A stretch of 60,000 bases of DNA from Symsagittifera roscoffensis (taxonomy: Eukaryota > Xenacoelomorpha > Acoela > Convolutidae). The translations under genes were made by a program, and so were the position numbers. Each line of letters begins with the position of its first letter. The first letter of the stretch is position 1. Where the stretch lies: NCBI RefSeq assembly GCF_963678635.1, contig NC_087070.1, forward strand, positions 36,275,109-36,335,108, given 5' to 3'. Shown here in pieces: positions 20,665 through 32,300 of the stretch. Below the pieces are notes generated by a model. That model saw nothing but the letters and a program-made list of their open reading frames with translations, did no database searches and had not been told where the DNA came from.

Positions 20665-21930
20665 TTTCCAATCGTGATGAAGTGCAAAAGCGTTGAAAAC
20701 AATCGGGCTTTGAAACAAGACTGAATCATAAAAAACCTTTGCGTATTTTGAAAATTAAACATGAACTTTTCTCTGAAAAGAAACCTTACTGAACAAGGCA
20801 AGTTAAAATCATGATATTTCGACTGCATTTTAAATGGTTTTAATTAGCCTGGCAATTGTCTCATTTGCGGGCATTTGGTAATTTCTGGGCTTTTTCTGAT
20901 ATTGAGAGTTCCTCTTCATCACGCAGCAGGTATGATCACGCTTTTGTGCATAAAGAATTTCCAAATTTTTCGAATTGAGCGAAACTGTTGTTATACTAAA
21001 ACAGGACCACATATGCAAGTTAATTAAGCAGACGGGATCTGCAGTTGTCTAAATTTATCAGGCCGATGGCTTAATGGGGAACCAATTAGCTTGACAGCAG
21101 TGTTAATTATGAAGGATTTTTTCACAGCAAAATACTTCGCCATGGTCTGAATGGGCACAAAAATTTGCCTAAAATTAGTCAAAATGACAAATTACAGTGC
21201 CATTTTATGTTGTGATGTTTTGTTCTTCGAACTCAGGACGACAAATTATTAAAAGTAGCGAAATATATCCTTTTGTTTTTTTATATGGCGTGTGGGGAAT
21301 AATTTTCACAAAAAAATCTCAAATTTTAGAGAAAAAATTTTTCTTTTTGTTTTATTACTTTTAATTTTATATGTTATTACTGCTCCATAGAACTTAAAAG
21401 GCAGTCGGATCATTCAGGGCTTCGTACTGATACGCGCAGTCTTTTTTCAAATCGTGATGAAGTGCAATAGCGTTGAAAACAATCGGGCTTTGAAGCAAGA
21501 CTGAATAATAAAAAAAAACATGAAATTTTCCCTGAAAAGAAACTATAGTGAATAAAGCAAGTTAAAATCATGATATTTTGACTGCATTTTAAATGGTTTT
21601 AATTAGTCTGGCAATTGTTTCATTTTCGGGCATCTGGTAATTTCTGGGTTTTTTTCTGATATTGAGATTTCCTCTACATCACGCAGCAGGTATGATCACG
21701 TTTTTGTGAAGAAAAAATATCCGAACTTTACGAATTGAGCGAAACTGTTGTTATAATAAATTAGGACCACATATGCAAGGTAATTAAGCAGACTGGATCT
21801 CCAGTTGTCTAAAATTATCAGGCCGACGGTTTAATGGAATCAATTAGCTTGCCAGCAGTGCTATATATGAAGGATTTTGGGAACAAAATAATTCGCCATG
21901 CTCTAAATGCGCACAAAACTTTGCTCAGCA
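20469..21930. repeat. About 779-bp diverged tandem duplication
   Basis: Sequence from TATTAAAAGTAGC at 20469 recurs from 21247 and remains alignable through GAAAACAATCGGGCTTTGAA, CACGCAGCAGGTATGATCAC and GGACCACATATGCAAG to about 21180 and 21930. The unit includes the 3' half of a TTCCGACTTTCG repeat plus about 500 bp beyond. Scattered substitutions and small deletions make it older than the 1557-bp duplication. Confidence 0.7.
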
Positions 21931-22124
21931 AAAATATTAATTTCAAAAAAGTTTAATTCATTAGAAATTATAGCTTCAAAATAAAGTTTATACAAATGAA
22001 TCGTTTCACACTGAAGTACTAACCGCACATCAAACGAATCAGTATTGGAGGATCGGGTGACCGCTCGACTATCATAAAGCTCGACTAGAATAAACGTTTG
22101 AAAACCTGAAAATGTATCGTCTAG

Positions 22125-22425
22125 TGAGTTATTTTTGAAAGTTATGCGGATTTGAATTTGGGACCACTTTGGTCAGTTTGGGATAAATAACGACTTTTAA
22201 TACTATTTCAGCAAACCCGGCAAATTGAATCGTTCCAAAATGAAATGAAGCAAGGCATTTGATATTCGAGGTTACCAGAAGCAAACTAGATTTATATTGC
22301 GCGTGTTGTGTATATTTAAAAAAGTGTACGAAAAAAAAAAGTTTTTTCTTCGAAAACGTTCTCTTTTTTGTCATTAAAAACTTCTATTTAGGCATCAAAT
22401 GGCAGTCGGAACATGCACTGCTATG
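22125..22425 (+). repeat. Highly diverged TTCCGACTTTCG-family copy
   Basis: It shares GAAAGTTATG, CAGTTTGGGA, GAATCGTTCCAAA and the tail GGCAGTCGGAACAT in the same order and spacing as the copies at 15.1 and 20.1 kb. The 5' palindromic end is missing. Confidence 0.45.
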
Positions 22426-23450
22426 TCGTTAAACCAGCAAGCATGCTTCCTTTTTGGAGAGATAGCTTGTCAAAAAGAAATGTGAGTTTATGTCCGGGGT
22501 GGCTCACTCATTGAGTAATTTCAGATAAGTTACACCGTCTGCTCGTCACGCTTTCTCATTTTCGGCCGGATAGATTCGTGCAACTTCTTAATCTACTACC
22601 AATCTTAATCTTACTCTTTTATCTCCTAGTCTCAATAGATCTAGAGTACACCGGTTTAAACGAGTTAGTTCCAGAATGAGAACAACTGTATTCTAAGTTT
22701 AATTCAAACTGTTCTGGTGTTGAAACTACAGGTAGTTTCAACACTTTACAAGTAAATAGGTTGTTAGTTTTATGGAGTATGATTGGTTAATATTTAATAA
22801 TTTATAGAGAAAAAAATATCATAATAATAACCAATGATAAATGCTAGTTTAGATCTGGTTCCACCCATCCGGTGTTTAGAGAGTTTTAGTTTTTCAATGT
22901 TCTATTGTATTGTAGGATGGATGGCGGTGTTTTTCTTAAGAAGTTGCGAGCATATTCTTTTTTCGGGTTTCGAAGAAGAAATGTTATCACGGTAGTTTCG
23001 TAAGATCATATTATGGGTTCTGATTGATTGTGATGAGTGTTGATTTGTTTTTTTTTCTTATTTCTTAAATCAGTCAATTATCTATTTTGTTCATTTTTTC
23101 AATATTTTGTTTCGTTTAGGTCCACGTTTTACATTACTAGCAGAGTCTGCACATAGCTAGCCAATTCTCTTCATTGTAGAACATCCGTAAATATTTCTCT
23201 AGGATAAAAATTCATGGTCTGAGCCAAGACTCCTCCACTTGGTCCTTGTGCCTCGGAAGCACACACTGGAAGCACGGAGCACGGCAAAAGACAGCCGGTA
23301 CTTCACCCAGTTCATAGTTTTACTATAGGGTTTTACCACTTGGTAGATAATGTTTCTCCTATTCTCCGAAGGAAACTTGCAAATTCTGGAGCAAGCATCC
23401 CATCAACAGACACGACAAGAGGAGTGCAAGACATATGTCTTTCCTGACAC
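22426..23450. other. Spacer with a 13-bp perfect hairpin
   Basis: No gene is recognised. At 22717-22744, GTGTTGAAACTAC is followed by AG and its exact complement GTAGTTTCAACAC, a 13-bp stem with only 2 nt between the arms. The rest is unique-looking AT-rich DNA. Confidence 0.5.
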
Positions 23451-23452
23451 GC

Positions 23453-23507
23453 GTCTTTTTCTCAACCTCTTGTCTTTTTCTCAACCTTGTCTTTTTCTCA
23501 ACCTCTG
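23453..23507. repeat. Minisatellite, three 17-19-bp units
   Basis: GTCTTTTTCTCAACCT occurs at 23453, 23472 and 23489 with small spacer differences. Open frames on both strands across it (plus 23435-23635, minus 23359-23631) arise from the repeat and lack other support. Confidence 0.7.
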
Positions 23508-23699
23508 CTGAGTGCAAAACACTGATTGGGGCTTCTGTTCTGATGGGAGATGGCGTCGGCGTCAGAGAAGCGAATATCAAAAGACGCTCCTCTTTGTCTA
23601 ACATAAACTCCACGACAAAACAAATCTGCAATTAAAGCGGGTGTCTCATCTTGCGGGTTGTATTCTCTAATAACAGGCTCTCTCTGTACATCTTTCCAA

Positions 23700-24810
23700 A
23701 CTAAAGAAGCTGGATTTGGGATCTATCAAACAGGTCCCAATCTGTCAAAGTGAATAGCGAAATCTCAAATCCAAAGCCCGTAACAAGCGGAGTGCCCCAA
23801 GGCAGCATCCTCGGTCCATTGTTTTTCCTAAATTTTTTTAATGACTTGCGTTCTCATTGCCAAAATGTCACACCTTTACTTTTCGCCGATGATGCAAAAT
23901 TCATCAGCCCAGGATTAGCTAAAGAAGAAATTCAAAATGAACTTAATATGATATACAACTGGACAGTTCAAAGTAATATGCCACTCAATGTTGATAAATG
24001 CACCCACGTGAGCTTTACTAAAAGTTCAAACTAATTTTGTTTCAACAATACGGTAATTAAATTAGTGGACACTCAGAAAGATCTAGGGGTTATAATTTAA
24101 AATGACATGAGCTGGAATGTACACATTGACAAAGCAGGCTTAAAAGCAAACAAAACTTTTTCGCGAAAAAAAGAATCATATCGAGTTTAAACAGAGTAGC
24201 AAAACTGAATTTGTTCAAATCCATGATAATCCCCGTGATTCTTTACGCAAGTCCGTGTTTTGGTTCACATGAGTACGTTATGTTCGAATCAGAAGTACTT
24301 CTGGTCGAAATTCAGCGAAGAGCAGTAAAATGGATTTGCGTTAATAGTGTCTCATACAAAGAAAACTTGAAAAAACTAGGGATTCTTCCTTTGCCATGTT
24401 TGTTCAGCTAAACAACTTGCTGTTGCATTCAAAATTGATTTTGGTACGTTATGAGGCATGTAATCTAGACATACCATACTACACAGAGTTCTCGCGCACA
24501 AATTTGTTTCAGGTGAGACGTCCAAGGAAAGCCAAATGCGAACAGAACTTCATGTACCAAACCTGTCGACTTGCGAATGTGATAAAAATCGATTTAAGAG
24601 AAGGAATTGGCTTGAAACACCGACTTCTAAAAGTGTTCTGGTCAAAACTTGAGCAATACAATGAGAGCGACAAGTGTACTTGGAAATTAGCGTGCGATTG
24701 AACGGCGAACAATTGCAGAAATAGAACTGTTTTATGAAACGAGAAACTGACGGGTTCCAAACCCCTTGTGTGAACCGCAGAATTCTTATTACTACTACTA
24801 CTATTACTGA
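23700..24810 (+). mobile_element. Broken LINE: reverse transcriptase palm to C terminus
   Basis: Around 23708-23760 RSWIWDLSNRSQSVKV matches the WI.dyLsnR.Q.V motif. It is followed by SGVPQGSILGPLFFLNFFND and the catalytic FADDAK (about 23882-23899), which retains both Asp. After a stop at about 24034, frame-shifted pieces carry VDTQKDLGVII, FKSMIIPVILYASPCF and EIQRRAVKWI, all in standard Jockey/CR1-like order, ending at 24701. The 3' flank finishes in a TTATTACTACTACTACTATTAC tract at about 24785-24806, like the short terminal repeats of CR1/L2-type LINEs. Several frameshifts make it dead. The endonuclease domain is absent, so it is 5'-truncated. Confidence 0.8.
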
Positions 24811-25199
24811 CACTTCAAAATAAAAAAACTTAAAAATTTTTTTTCTCAGAAAAATTTCAAAACCTGAAAAAATGAACACACCAATTACTTTATGATTGTT
24901 AATAACATAAAGCACGTATTAGTCTCGTTTTTTTGTCGAATTAATTATTTACATAAATTTTTAATAACATTTATAACTTTAACTTCAAATTAAAATTAAA
25001 ATTTTAAAAAATGTTTGTCCATAGGTTGCCATAGAAGGATCTTCACTATAATTAGATAGACAAGATTTCTTGAAACTAAATTTCGAGGCTTTATAAATAA
25101 ATCTGATAATGGTTATGATTGAATTTGCATTTTTCTGTTCCATTGCAGAGTAGAACTGTTTTTCTGAAGAATGAATAAGACTCAGCAAAAAACAAAAAT
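24811..25199. other. AT-rich spacer between two LINE fragments
   Basis: No gene, RNA or repeat recognised. The short minus-strand frame at 24985-25188 has no motif. Confidence 0.4.
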
Positions 25200-26840
25200 A
25201 TCTTAATTGTATCCGAAAAGGCCTGGTCTCCCCCGTACCATGAAGTACGGAAATCTAGAAAACAACGAAGACTGCTATAAAGCTGAGTTACTGAACGACT
25301 ACTTCATATCAGTGTTCGGCCAAAGTGAAACACCAATTTCAAAAGGCGCACGAACGAGTTGAACGATATAAAAATATCTGAAAAACAATTAAATGATCTC
25401 ATAAGCCACTTAAATCCGGACAAATCAATCGGACCAGATAAAAATGGAAATCTAATTCTACAAAATGTCATCACACCCTTTGTAAAACCATGAAACTACT
25501 TTTTCAAACTTTCGTGAATAAAAGATGTTTTCAGACATTATGGAAAAAAAGTCAGCTTACACAAATCCTCAAAGAAGGAAATAAAGCAGATGTTACCTGC
25601 TATGGAACGATGAGCCGTTTCTTTGAAAAACCAATTTTTGATGAAATTCACATTTCTTTCTGGACAAGATTCCGCCCAAGATTCCGCCCAAGATTCCGCC
25701 CACACAATGATCTCGAATCAAAGAAAGAACTCATCGTGCTATAAATCGACTTTGCAAAAGCCTTTGACATCGTCCAACATCATCAACTACTGCTCAAACT
25801 TGAAGAACAAAGTTTAGGTGGAAGTGTCAAAGGCATATTCAACTCCTACCTATCTGAGAGAAAACAATATGTTCAAATCATCAACCAGAAAAGGTCCCGC
25901 CAAAAAAGTGACACCAGTGGAGTACCTCAAAAGTCTAACCTTGGACCACTACTATTCTTCCTCTACATCAATGATTCACCTGGAACGACAAAAGATTTAC
26001 CCTGTTACGTGAACTCAGATGACTTTAAGGCAAAATTCCGAAGCCAAGTCGAAATGAACAAAACAAAAGAAATCACTGGCTTTCTGAAAATAAGTGGACA
26101 CCAAACACAATGAAGTACCTTGTTGTAAGAATAAACGAAGCACTAACAGCCAATCTCATGGGCAGTCCTCTGGAGCCAGTTGAATACCAACGTGACCTAG
26201 GGCTCAGTGTACGTCAAAACCTAAACTCGACTGAAAATTGTCAGATACGTTCCATAAAGGCAATGAAGGCACTCTTTCAAATTAAAAGAAACCTTACTTC
26301 GACCTGCCACTGGAAAGTTAAAAAGAACGCATATACTGGACTTGTAGTACCGATAGCAACAACCGCATCTCAAAGGTTGTGGCGAAGCAAGGGAAAACTC
26401 CAAGAGCTTAAAAAAGTCCAACACTTTGTGACAAAATGGATAGTAAGATCATCGAACGTCAATTACCGTAACCGCCTTTTTTCCCTAAGAATACTACCAC
26501 TCAGTCTATATCTCGAGATGCATGATCTTCTTTTTCTATTGTCATTGAGAAAGGACGATCATCATATAGAGGGAACATTCGTTAAAAATGATTCGCTGGG
26601 AAACACCAGACAAAGTAAAAGAGGAGAATACAAGCTGTTCAAATCAAAATTGTTGAAAACCAATAACATTTTTTCCGAAGAACGAAAGTTTTCTTCCACT
26701 ACGAATCAAGAACGTAACCTTATTTCGGCAACGAATTTAAAAAAGAAACCAGCAGAAAATCTACTGGCTTTTCTTCAAAAGACAACACTCCGAGGAAAAC
26801 AAATGCATTTGGAGAACAAAATATTGGGGAAACTGTAACA
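25200..26840 (+). mobile_element. Second broken LINE: reverse transcriptase region
   Basis: The order is canonical. KAELLNDYFISVFGQSE and LISHLNPDKSIGPD lie at 25289-25440, and IDFAKAFDIVQHHQLLLKLE (RT motif A, both flanking blocks) at about 25745-25804. SGVPQ and LGPLLFFLYINDSP lie at 25918-25980. At the catalytic position NSDDFK replaces FADD. The last 242 codons are open and carry YQRDLGLSVRQNLN, LVVPIATTASQRLW and KKVQHFVTKWI. Stops and frame changes before 26110 show decay. A 12-bp unit (CAAGATTCCGCC) is repeated three times at 25665-25700 inside the RT. It differs from the 23.7-kb element, so two LINE lineages are present. Confidence 0.8.
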
Positions 26841-27299
26841 TCATAAACAAAATAAAATTAAACTACCGAACTTGAGTGTGGGTGCAAACGCTTGAAAACT
26901 GTCTCTAAATTGTTTACTAATGCTACAGCTACTACTTGTAATACTGCTACTACTTGCATGAAAGTTTTCGACTCGCATAGACTTGTATGAAAGAGTTGTT
27001 TTGTATTCTTTTGTTCTCGTCAATTGTTGTTTTTGATTATTGTGTATGCTGGTAGTAGCTAGATTTGTTTCAGCCAAAATCCCAAAATTTCTAATTCGAA
27101 ACTTATATTCAAAAGTCAATTCACTGCTTCTATACTCATCGAGCGTGATAATTCTTGGTCTCTCCTTCCAAGTATGAAGGCTTCTAATGTCAGTAGCTTG
27201 TTGTTGGTGTTAGCTTAGTCTTCAACCTTCCATGACATTCCCGCAATCGTACCTTCATTTACACAGTACCTAACTTGTTGTCCTATGGTTGAGTCATTT
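26841..27299. other. Spacer with CTA/GTA-rich tract
   Basis: No gene recognised. A degenerate GCTACTACTTG tract at about 26922-26958 resembles the short-repeat 3' termini of LINEs. It could mark the 3' end of the preceding plus-strand element or of the following minus-strand one. Confidence 0.35.
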
Positions 27300-28163
27300 T
27301 TTTGATGTTCGTTTATTCTAACTTTTCTATTACTACTTTGAGTTCGGCATACACACTACCCTGGATTTGCGTCCCAATTCTTGAGTTTTGGTTCAATATT
27401 TCGAGTGTCACTGACAAGTTCGTTGATTTATGATGGAGATGCTGCCATTTGTATCTGTTTGGCCTTGACTTCAGTCCATCGAGCTTGCTGAACGAGACAT
27501 CTTTAAGAAGTCTGCTTACTAGAGCTGATGTCCGACTGCAAGAACAATTAAAACGCAAATTTGCCAATTTTAAAAAATTTTCGGTTTGGAGATACTAGCA
27601 GTACAACATGTGGCTGCCGTATATTAAGTTGGTTATATCCTTGATATGTATAGATGAGTCTTTGAAACGTTTGACAGAGACAGTGAAACCTTAAAGAAAA
27701 CGTCCATTGCTTCCTTGACGCAAGTTCAGTCTATTCATTGCTTTCAGGTATGCAATTTCTGCTGCCTTAAATTTATCTAGGATTTTGCCAAATTGAAAAA
27801 ACGAATATTTACTATGAGCTGTCGTTATATGTTTTCATTTATCGGCATTCAGTGATAGTTTGTTTTGATATCTCCAAATGGTTATTTGTGATAGGTCAAT
27901 TCGAAAAGAAACAGAGGATAAATCATGGAATAATAGATTCCGAATCGCTGGCAGAAAAAACAGAAGAACGAAGGAAAAAATCAGGAATACATAAAAGGTG
28001 GAGGGGTCGTTAATGTGTTATAAAAAGAACAAACTAGCATTCTTTTACTCCATTCGGTTTCCTAAAGGGATCTGAATTAGGTTTGAGAAATTATCATTAA
28101 TCCCATGACTGAACAGTTTTTGCAGTAAAAGGCCATAATCTGCGTGGTCAAAAGCAGTTTCGT

Positions 28164-28218
<55 letters not shown>

Positions 28219-28560
28219 GCGTGGTCAAAAGCAGTTTCGTTATATAAATATAAATATATATAGCTTTGTATACTGTTTCCGAATAAAAAATAAATTGAAC
28301 TACGCAAGATTTTCTTTGTCGCAATCCGTAATGACATTCTTAGAAGAAGCGTTCCAGATGTTTATAGAGCGCATTAAACATGCATCGTTCGAAAATTTTT
28401 GAATTTTTTGAAACAAAAGACGAAAAGATACTTGTTTTAAGAATGGAATGCAATTGATGTTGAATTCAGTCTTGATTATGTTCCACAACTTATTCGCAAA
28501 TAACAGCCTTGAGCTATCTCGGTACTGAGTCACCAATATTGTTGGTTATCTTGTATAATC
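27300..28560 (-). mobile_element. Third LINE fragment, minus strand
   Basis: On the minus strand, reading down from 28.18 kb, ETAFDHADYGLLLQKLFSHG matches RT motif A (aFD.vdh.lLl.kL...G). Near 27.9 kb ITIWRYQNKLSLNADK matches the W...N.L.lN.dK block, and near 27.65 kb GFTVSVKRFKDSSIHIK matches LG...s..f....Hi. Frames change between pieces. The open stretch at 28300-28536 lies upstream in element orientation and may belong to it. The GVPQG and FADD blocks are not recognisable, so decay is heavy. Confidence 0.6.
28138..28251. repeat. AT dinucleotide microsatellite between two 37-bp direct repeats
   Basis: An (AT)n tract fills about 28169-28216. The 37 bases starting ATCTGCGTGGTCAAAAGCAG at 28138 recur exactly at 28215. 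The duplicated piece is part of RT motif A of the enclosing LINE relic, so the microsatellite probably expanded inside a local duplication. Confidence 0.85.
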
Positions 28561-29384
28561 AATATTTTCTCAAAATTATTCCTAGCCATTGCTTTTTTGA
28601 CCTTTCCTTAGATCAGTCTTTAATTTTTCCTCGAGGTCTGCTTCGTAGTTCATGTTGCTGAGTTTTGTTTGTGATAATATTGTTTGCCGTTTCACTTTTT
28701 GACCTGTTCAATTTTATTGCAAATTGCAGTGCTTCTCAAAGTTTGATGGAGTGCACCGTGTTTTAAGTTTTTCTTATAGTGGAGTATAGCGCGACACCTT
28801 AAACTAAAAACTGTCACTGTGTCATTTGAGTTTTGCTACCATCCACAGATTAGAGATTAGTTCACGGTAAAATTGATGTCCAGAAAGGTTAAAAACTTTT
28901 TCTCGTTAGAAATTTTTAAAATAAATTTTACTTCAGATTGTACTATTTTTGCAGCGTTTAACAATTCTTTAGGATCTTTTTTCATAATTTGTATCCAACA
29001 CTAACAATATCTTTCCCACATCTTCAGAAGGATTTTTCTAACGGGATGTGCCTTGTTTGTTCAACTCAGAATATGAAGAGGAAAACTAAACCACTTTAGT
29101 TATTTTTGAACATTTAGTTTCTCGAAGCATACTCTTGATTTGAGGGAACAGCTTAGACAGTTTTCACAATCAACGCTTTTGTGTCCGTAGTTAACTTTTT
29201 TCCTATATTCTTGACAGATGCTATTTAGATCTCCGATTGCCTCGCCAAATTTAGGAATCTTTTTCCTCAAAACGGGCTCAAACTATTTAATCCACCTTTC
29301 ATCAGAATATCTTCCAGACAGACTCCCATAGCTAAACCATTCTCCTTTCTATACTAAATAGATGCTGTTCAATTGTGTTTATCG
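28561..29384. other. AT-rich spacer, nothing recognised
   Basis: Stops in all frames and no repeat relation found by eye to the flanking LINE or to the inverted repeat that starts at about 29.39 kb. Confidence 0.4.
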
Positions 29385-32300
29385 AAGTGATTTTTGTGAT
29401 GCTGTCGTTTGCAACTTTTTTTTCACTTTAGCTTTCAATGTCAAATACAAAAATCTCTATCGACTCATTAGACATGTGTTGAAAAACGCAAACTGCGTAT
29501 TTTTTGCACTATAGTTTTATGAAAAGTTATATGGAAAGCCTTTGACAGCCTCAAAAAAGCTACAGGCCCACTGATTAGTTAAAAATTGTTTTTTTCTTTC
29601 AAATTACAACTGTAACTTCTATACGAGCATTATGTGTTGAAAGCGCTGTCGTAACGAGATTTATAGTAGAATTTGAGCGTTCGTTGCGATAGAGATAAGA
29701 CATTCAACGTCCATTTGGCTGCAATGATACACAAAAGCGCCCATCACATAATCGAATCTGTAAACAATTGACATATAAAATAATAAACAATGTCTTTGAT
29801 GCCGTTACTTGTGCCACACATTTTTCAAATTCAATCTTTAAAAATTTAAAATTTGTTTTCTGATTGCATTCAATTTTGAAAATTTGTATCATTTCATTTG
29901 CTTTGTGTTGAAAAACCCAAAATGCTTAACTTTTTCACTATAAATTTATATGATATATTTTTGAAAGCTTTTGAAAAACTCAAAAAAAAAATGCAGGAGT
30001 AATTTTTTGGATTATCACATTAACGAAGATACATGCATCTTGTGTTGAAAATTTTTCGTAGTATCCAAACAAATCAAGAGTCAAAATTTCCTTTCTTTTG
30101 CAAAGTTCTGTAACTTTGAACATGAATTAAACTTCGAAGACTTTAGAAAATGCGCAGAAAACTTAAGAAATTATTTCAGGTGGTCAACCTTTTAAAGAAT
30201 CCGTGGGTTATCGTTTTGAAAATTGGTTTTAATTTTGCGTTTTTTAATCCAAAAAAAGGTTAACGCAAAGTGTTTCTTAAAATTTTCCAAATCTTTTCCA
30301 TCGAAGGCTATTTTACTTTTGCCATAAGTCAAAAAGTTATACAAAGATTTGCTCTGATGATATTGATTCATAATGTATCTGATCTTTTGAATAACTAGTT
30401 TTCCATTGAGGTAACAGAACCGTTTGAAAAAAAACAACGGTTTTTATTCAATTTAATGAATTTATTATTTTTTAGTTTTTAAATTTTTTCATACGCTGGC
30501 AGTCGTTTTTCTAATTTTACAAAAACGGCAATTGTTTTCAATCAGTAACACGAATTTTTAAAAAGATTTAATTTGGCTTCATATTGGACTATTAATTGAT
30601 GTTTGCCCAACATAAACATTTTCCAATGGAATGGTTGAGTTTGTTAAACATAAACTTAGAAGATTTAGGGGGTAGTCTAAAAGACTATTGACAGGAGCGT
30701 TAATTTTTAATACTTTTGATGTTATCAATTGTATTGTTTTTTTTTCATGTCTTTCTCCTAAAAAAATTTTAATTTCTTCTCGGATTGTTACCAACTGATC
30801 AATATACAGTCCATGATTTTGTTTTTTCTACAAGTTTATTCTTTTTCTACAAGCAACAAAAAACTAGGATAACCTTTTTCAACAAATCATTTTGGAGGAA
30901 ATGTACTAGGTTTTCAAATTAAAATTGGTCGAAGCGATACAAGCTAAGGCCGCCTTTAACCGATATTATACAAAATGATAAATTTTTAGTAAATTTCGAG
31001 GACAGCCAACTTAATTCAGTTGTCCACAAGGAACCTTGAAATAAACGATATCAATAACACGCAAAAATCTACACTCATCAGAAATTTTTTTTATCTAAAC
31101 AAAATTTTCAGAAAAACTTTATGAATTATTTCAAAATGACAAATGTTTTTCACCACTAGTTTTTGTCTGAAAAGTACACAAATTATCTAAAATTTTTAAT
31201 AAATGCTGAAGCTTGATTCCAAAAATTTTTAATGTCCTTATGATAAGCCAGCTTGGTATCGGAAAAACGAGTGCAATGAAACTTGTATTCATCTGACAAC
31301 CCTCCTTAATGATTTTTTGGAAAAATCATAGCCCAAAAAAGTACGGGGTGATGACGTAAAAAGCTTAAAAAAACAACGGTAAAACCAAGTTACAAAAGGA
31401 CTAGAAAAAAACTTCAATGAACTACAGTTAAATTTCATTTGCTGGTGACCTATTAGAATTTATTGAAAATTTAATGTACAAACAAAAAATGACATTCTCT
31501 TATGCAACAGTCTTTGAAACAACAATTTCCTCATAAACAATCAACACTGTCTTATAATGCGCAAATTTTTTTCAAGAATTATGGACCAAACAAACATATA
31601 TTGCGTGTTGCTTTGTAAATTTAAGCAAATTTTTCAATTCTAATTATCAAAGGTCTTAAAACAAAATAAAAAACTTGTTGATTTTCAAACAGTTTGAAAA
31701 TGCAATCAAACAGAAAAAAACTGACAAAAGCAAGCGTCAACAGAAACAGTTGTCAATACCGTTGATACAGATTAGATTTCAATACGTCAAGATGTCCCAT
31801 ACTGTTCTTTTTTGTGTCACTTTTACAAAATAATTGATCATTTAAGAAACAAAAATTTCAAGGAAATAGACTTTTTTCAGTCAAAAATTTTTTGAAAACT
31901 CAGTTTTGTTTGATAAATTTTTAGTTGAAGCAAAAACTGGAGTTAGATATCATATAGTTTGTTTCAAGGAGAAAATAACTTGTTTCAAGAAGAATGACCG
32001 AAAAAAAAACACCTCAATTGACACTAAAGACAAAAAGACTATCAAAAATGAATGCTCCTGTCATTAGTCGTTAATACTACATTTTAATTTATTTAAGTTA
32101 AACCTCAAATCAAAAAATTCAGTTAAAAACGTTTGGGTTGGGCAATTAAAACCCCCTGGGAATGGCAAAAATATAAAAATTATCCGATCTGAAGCAAAAA
32201 TATAACCTTTTTGTATAACATATATTTTGGTTGAAAAAAATATGCCGTTTTTGGAAAATTTAGAGAAACGACTGTCAGCGTAAAAAAAATTAAAAAGGAA

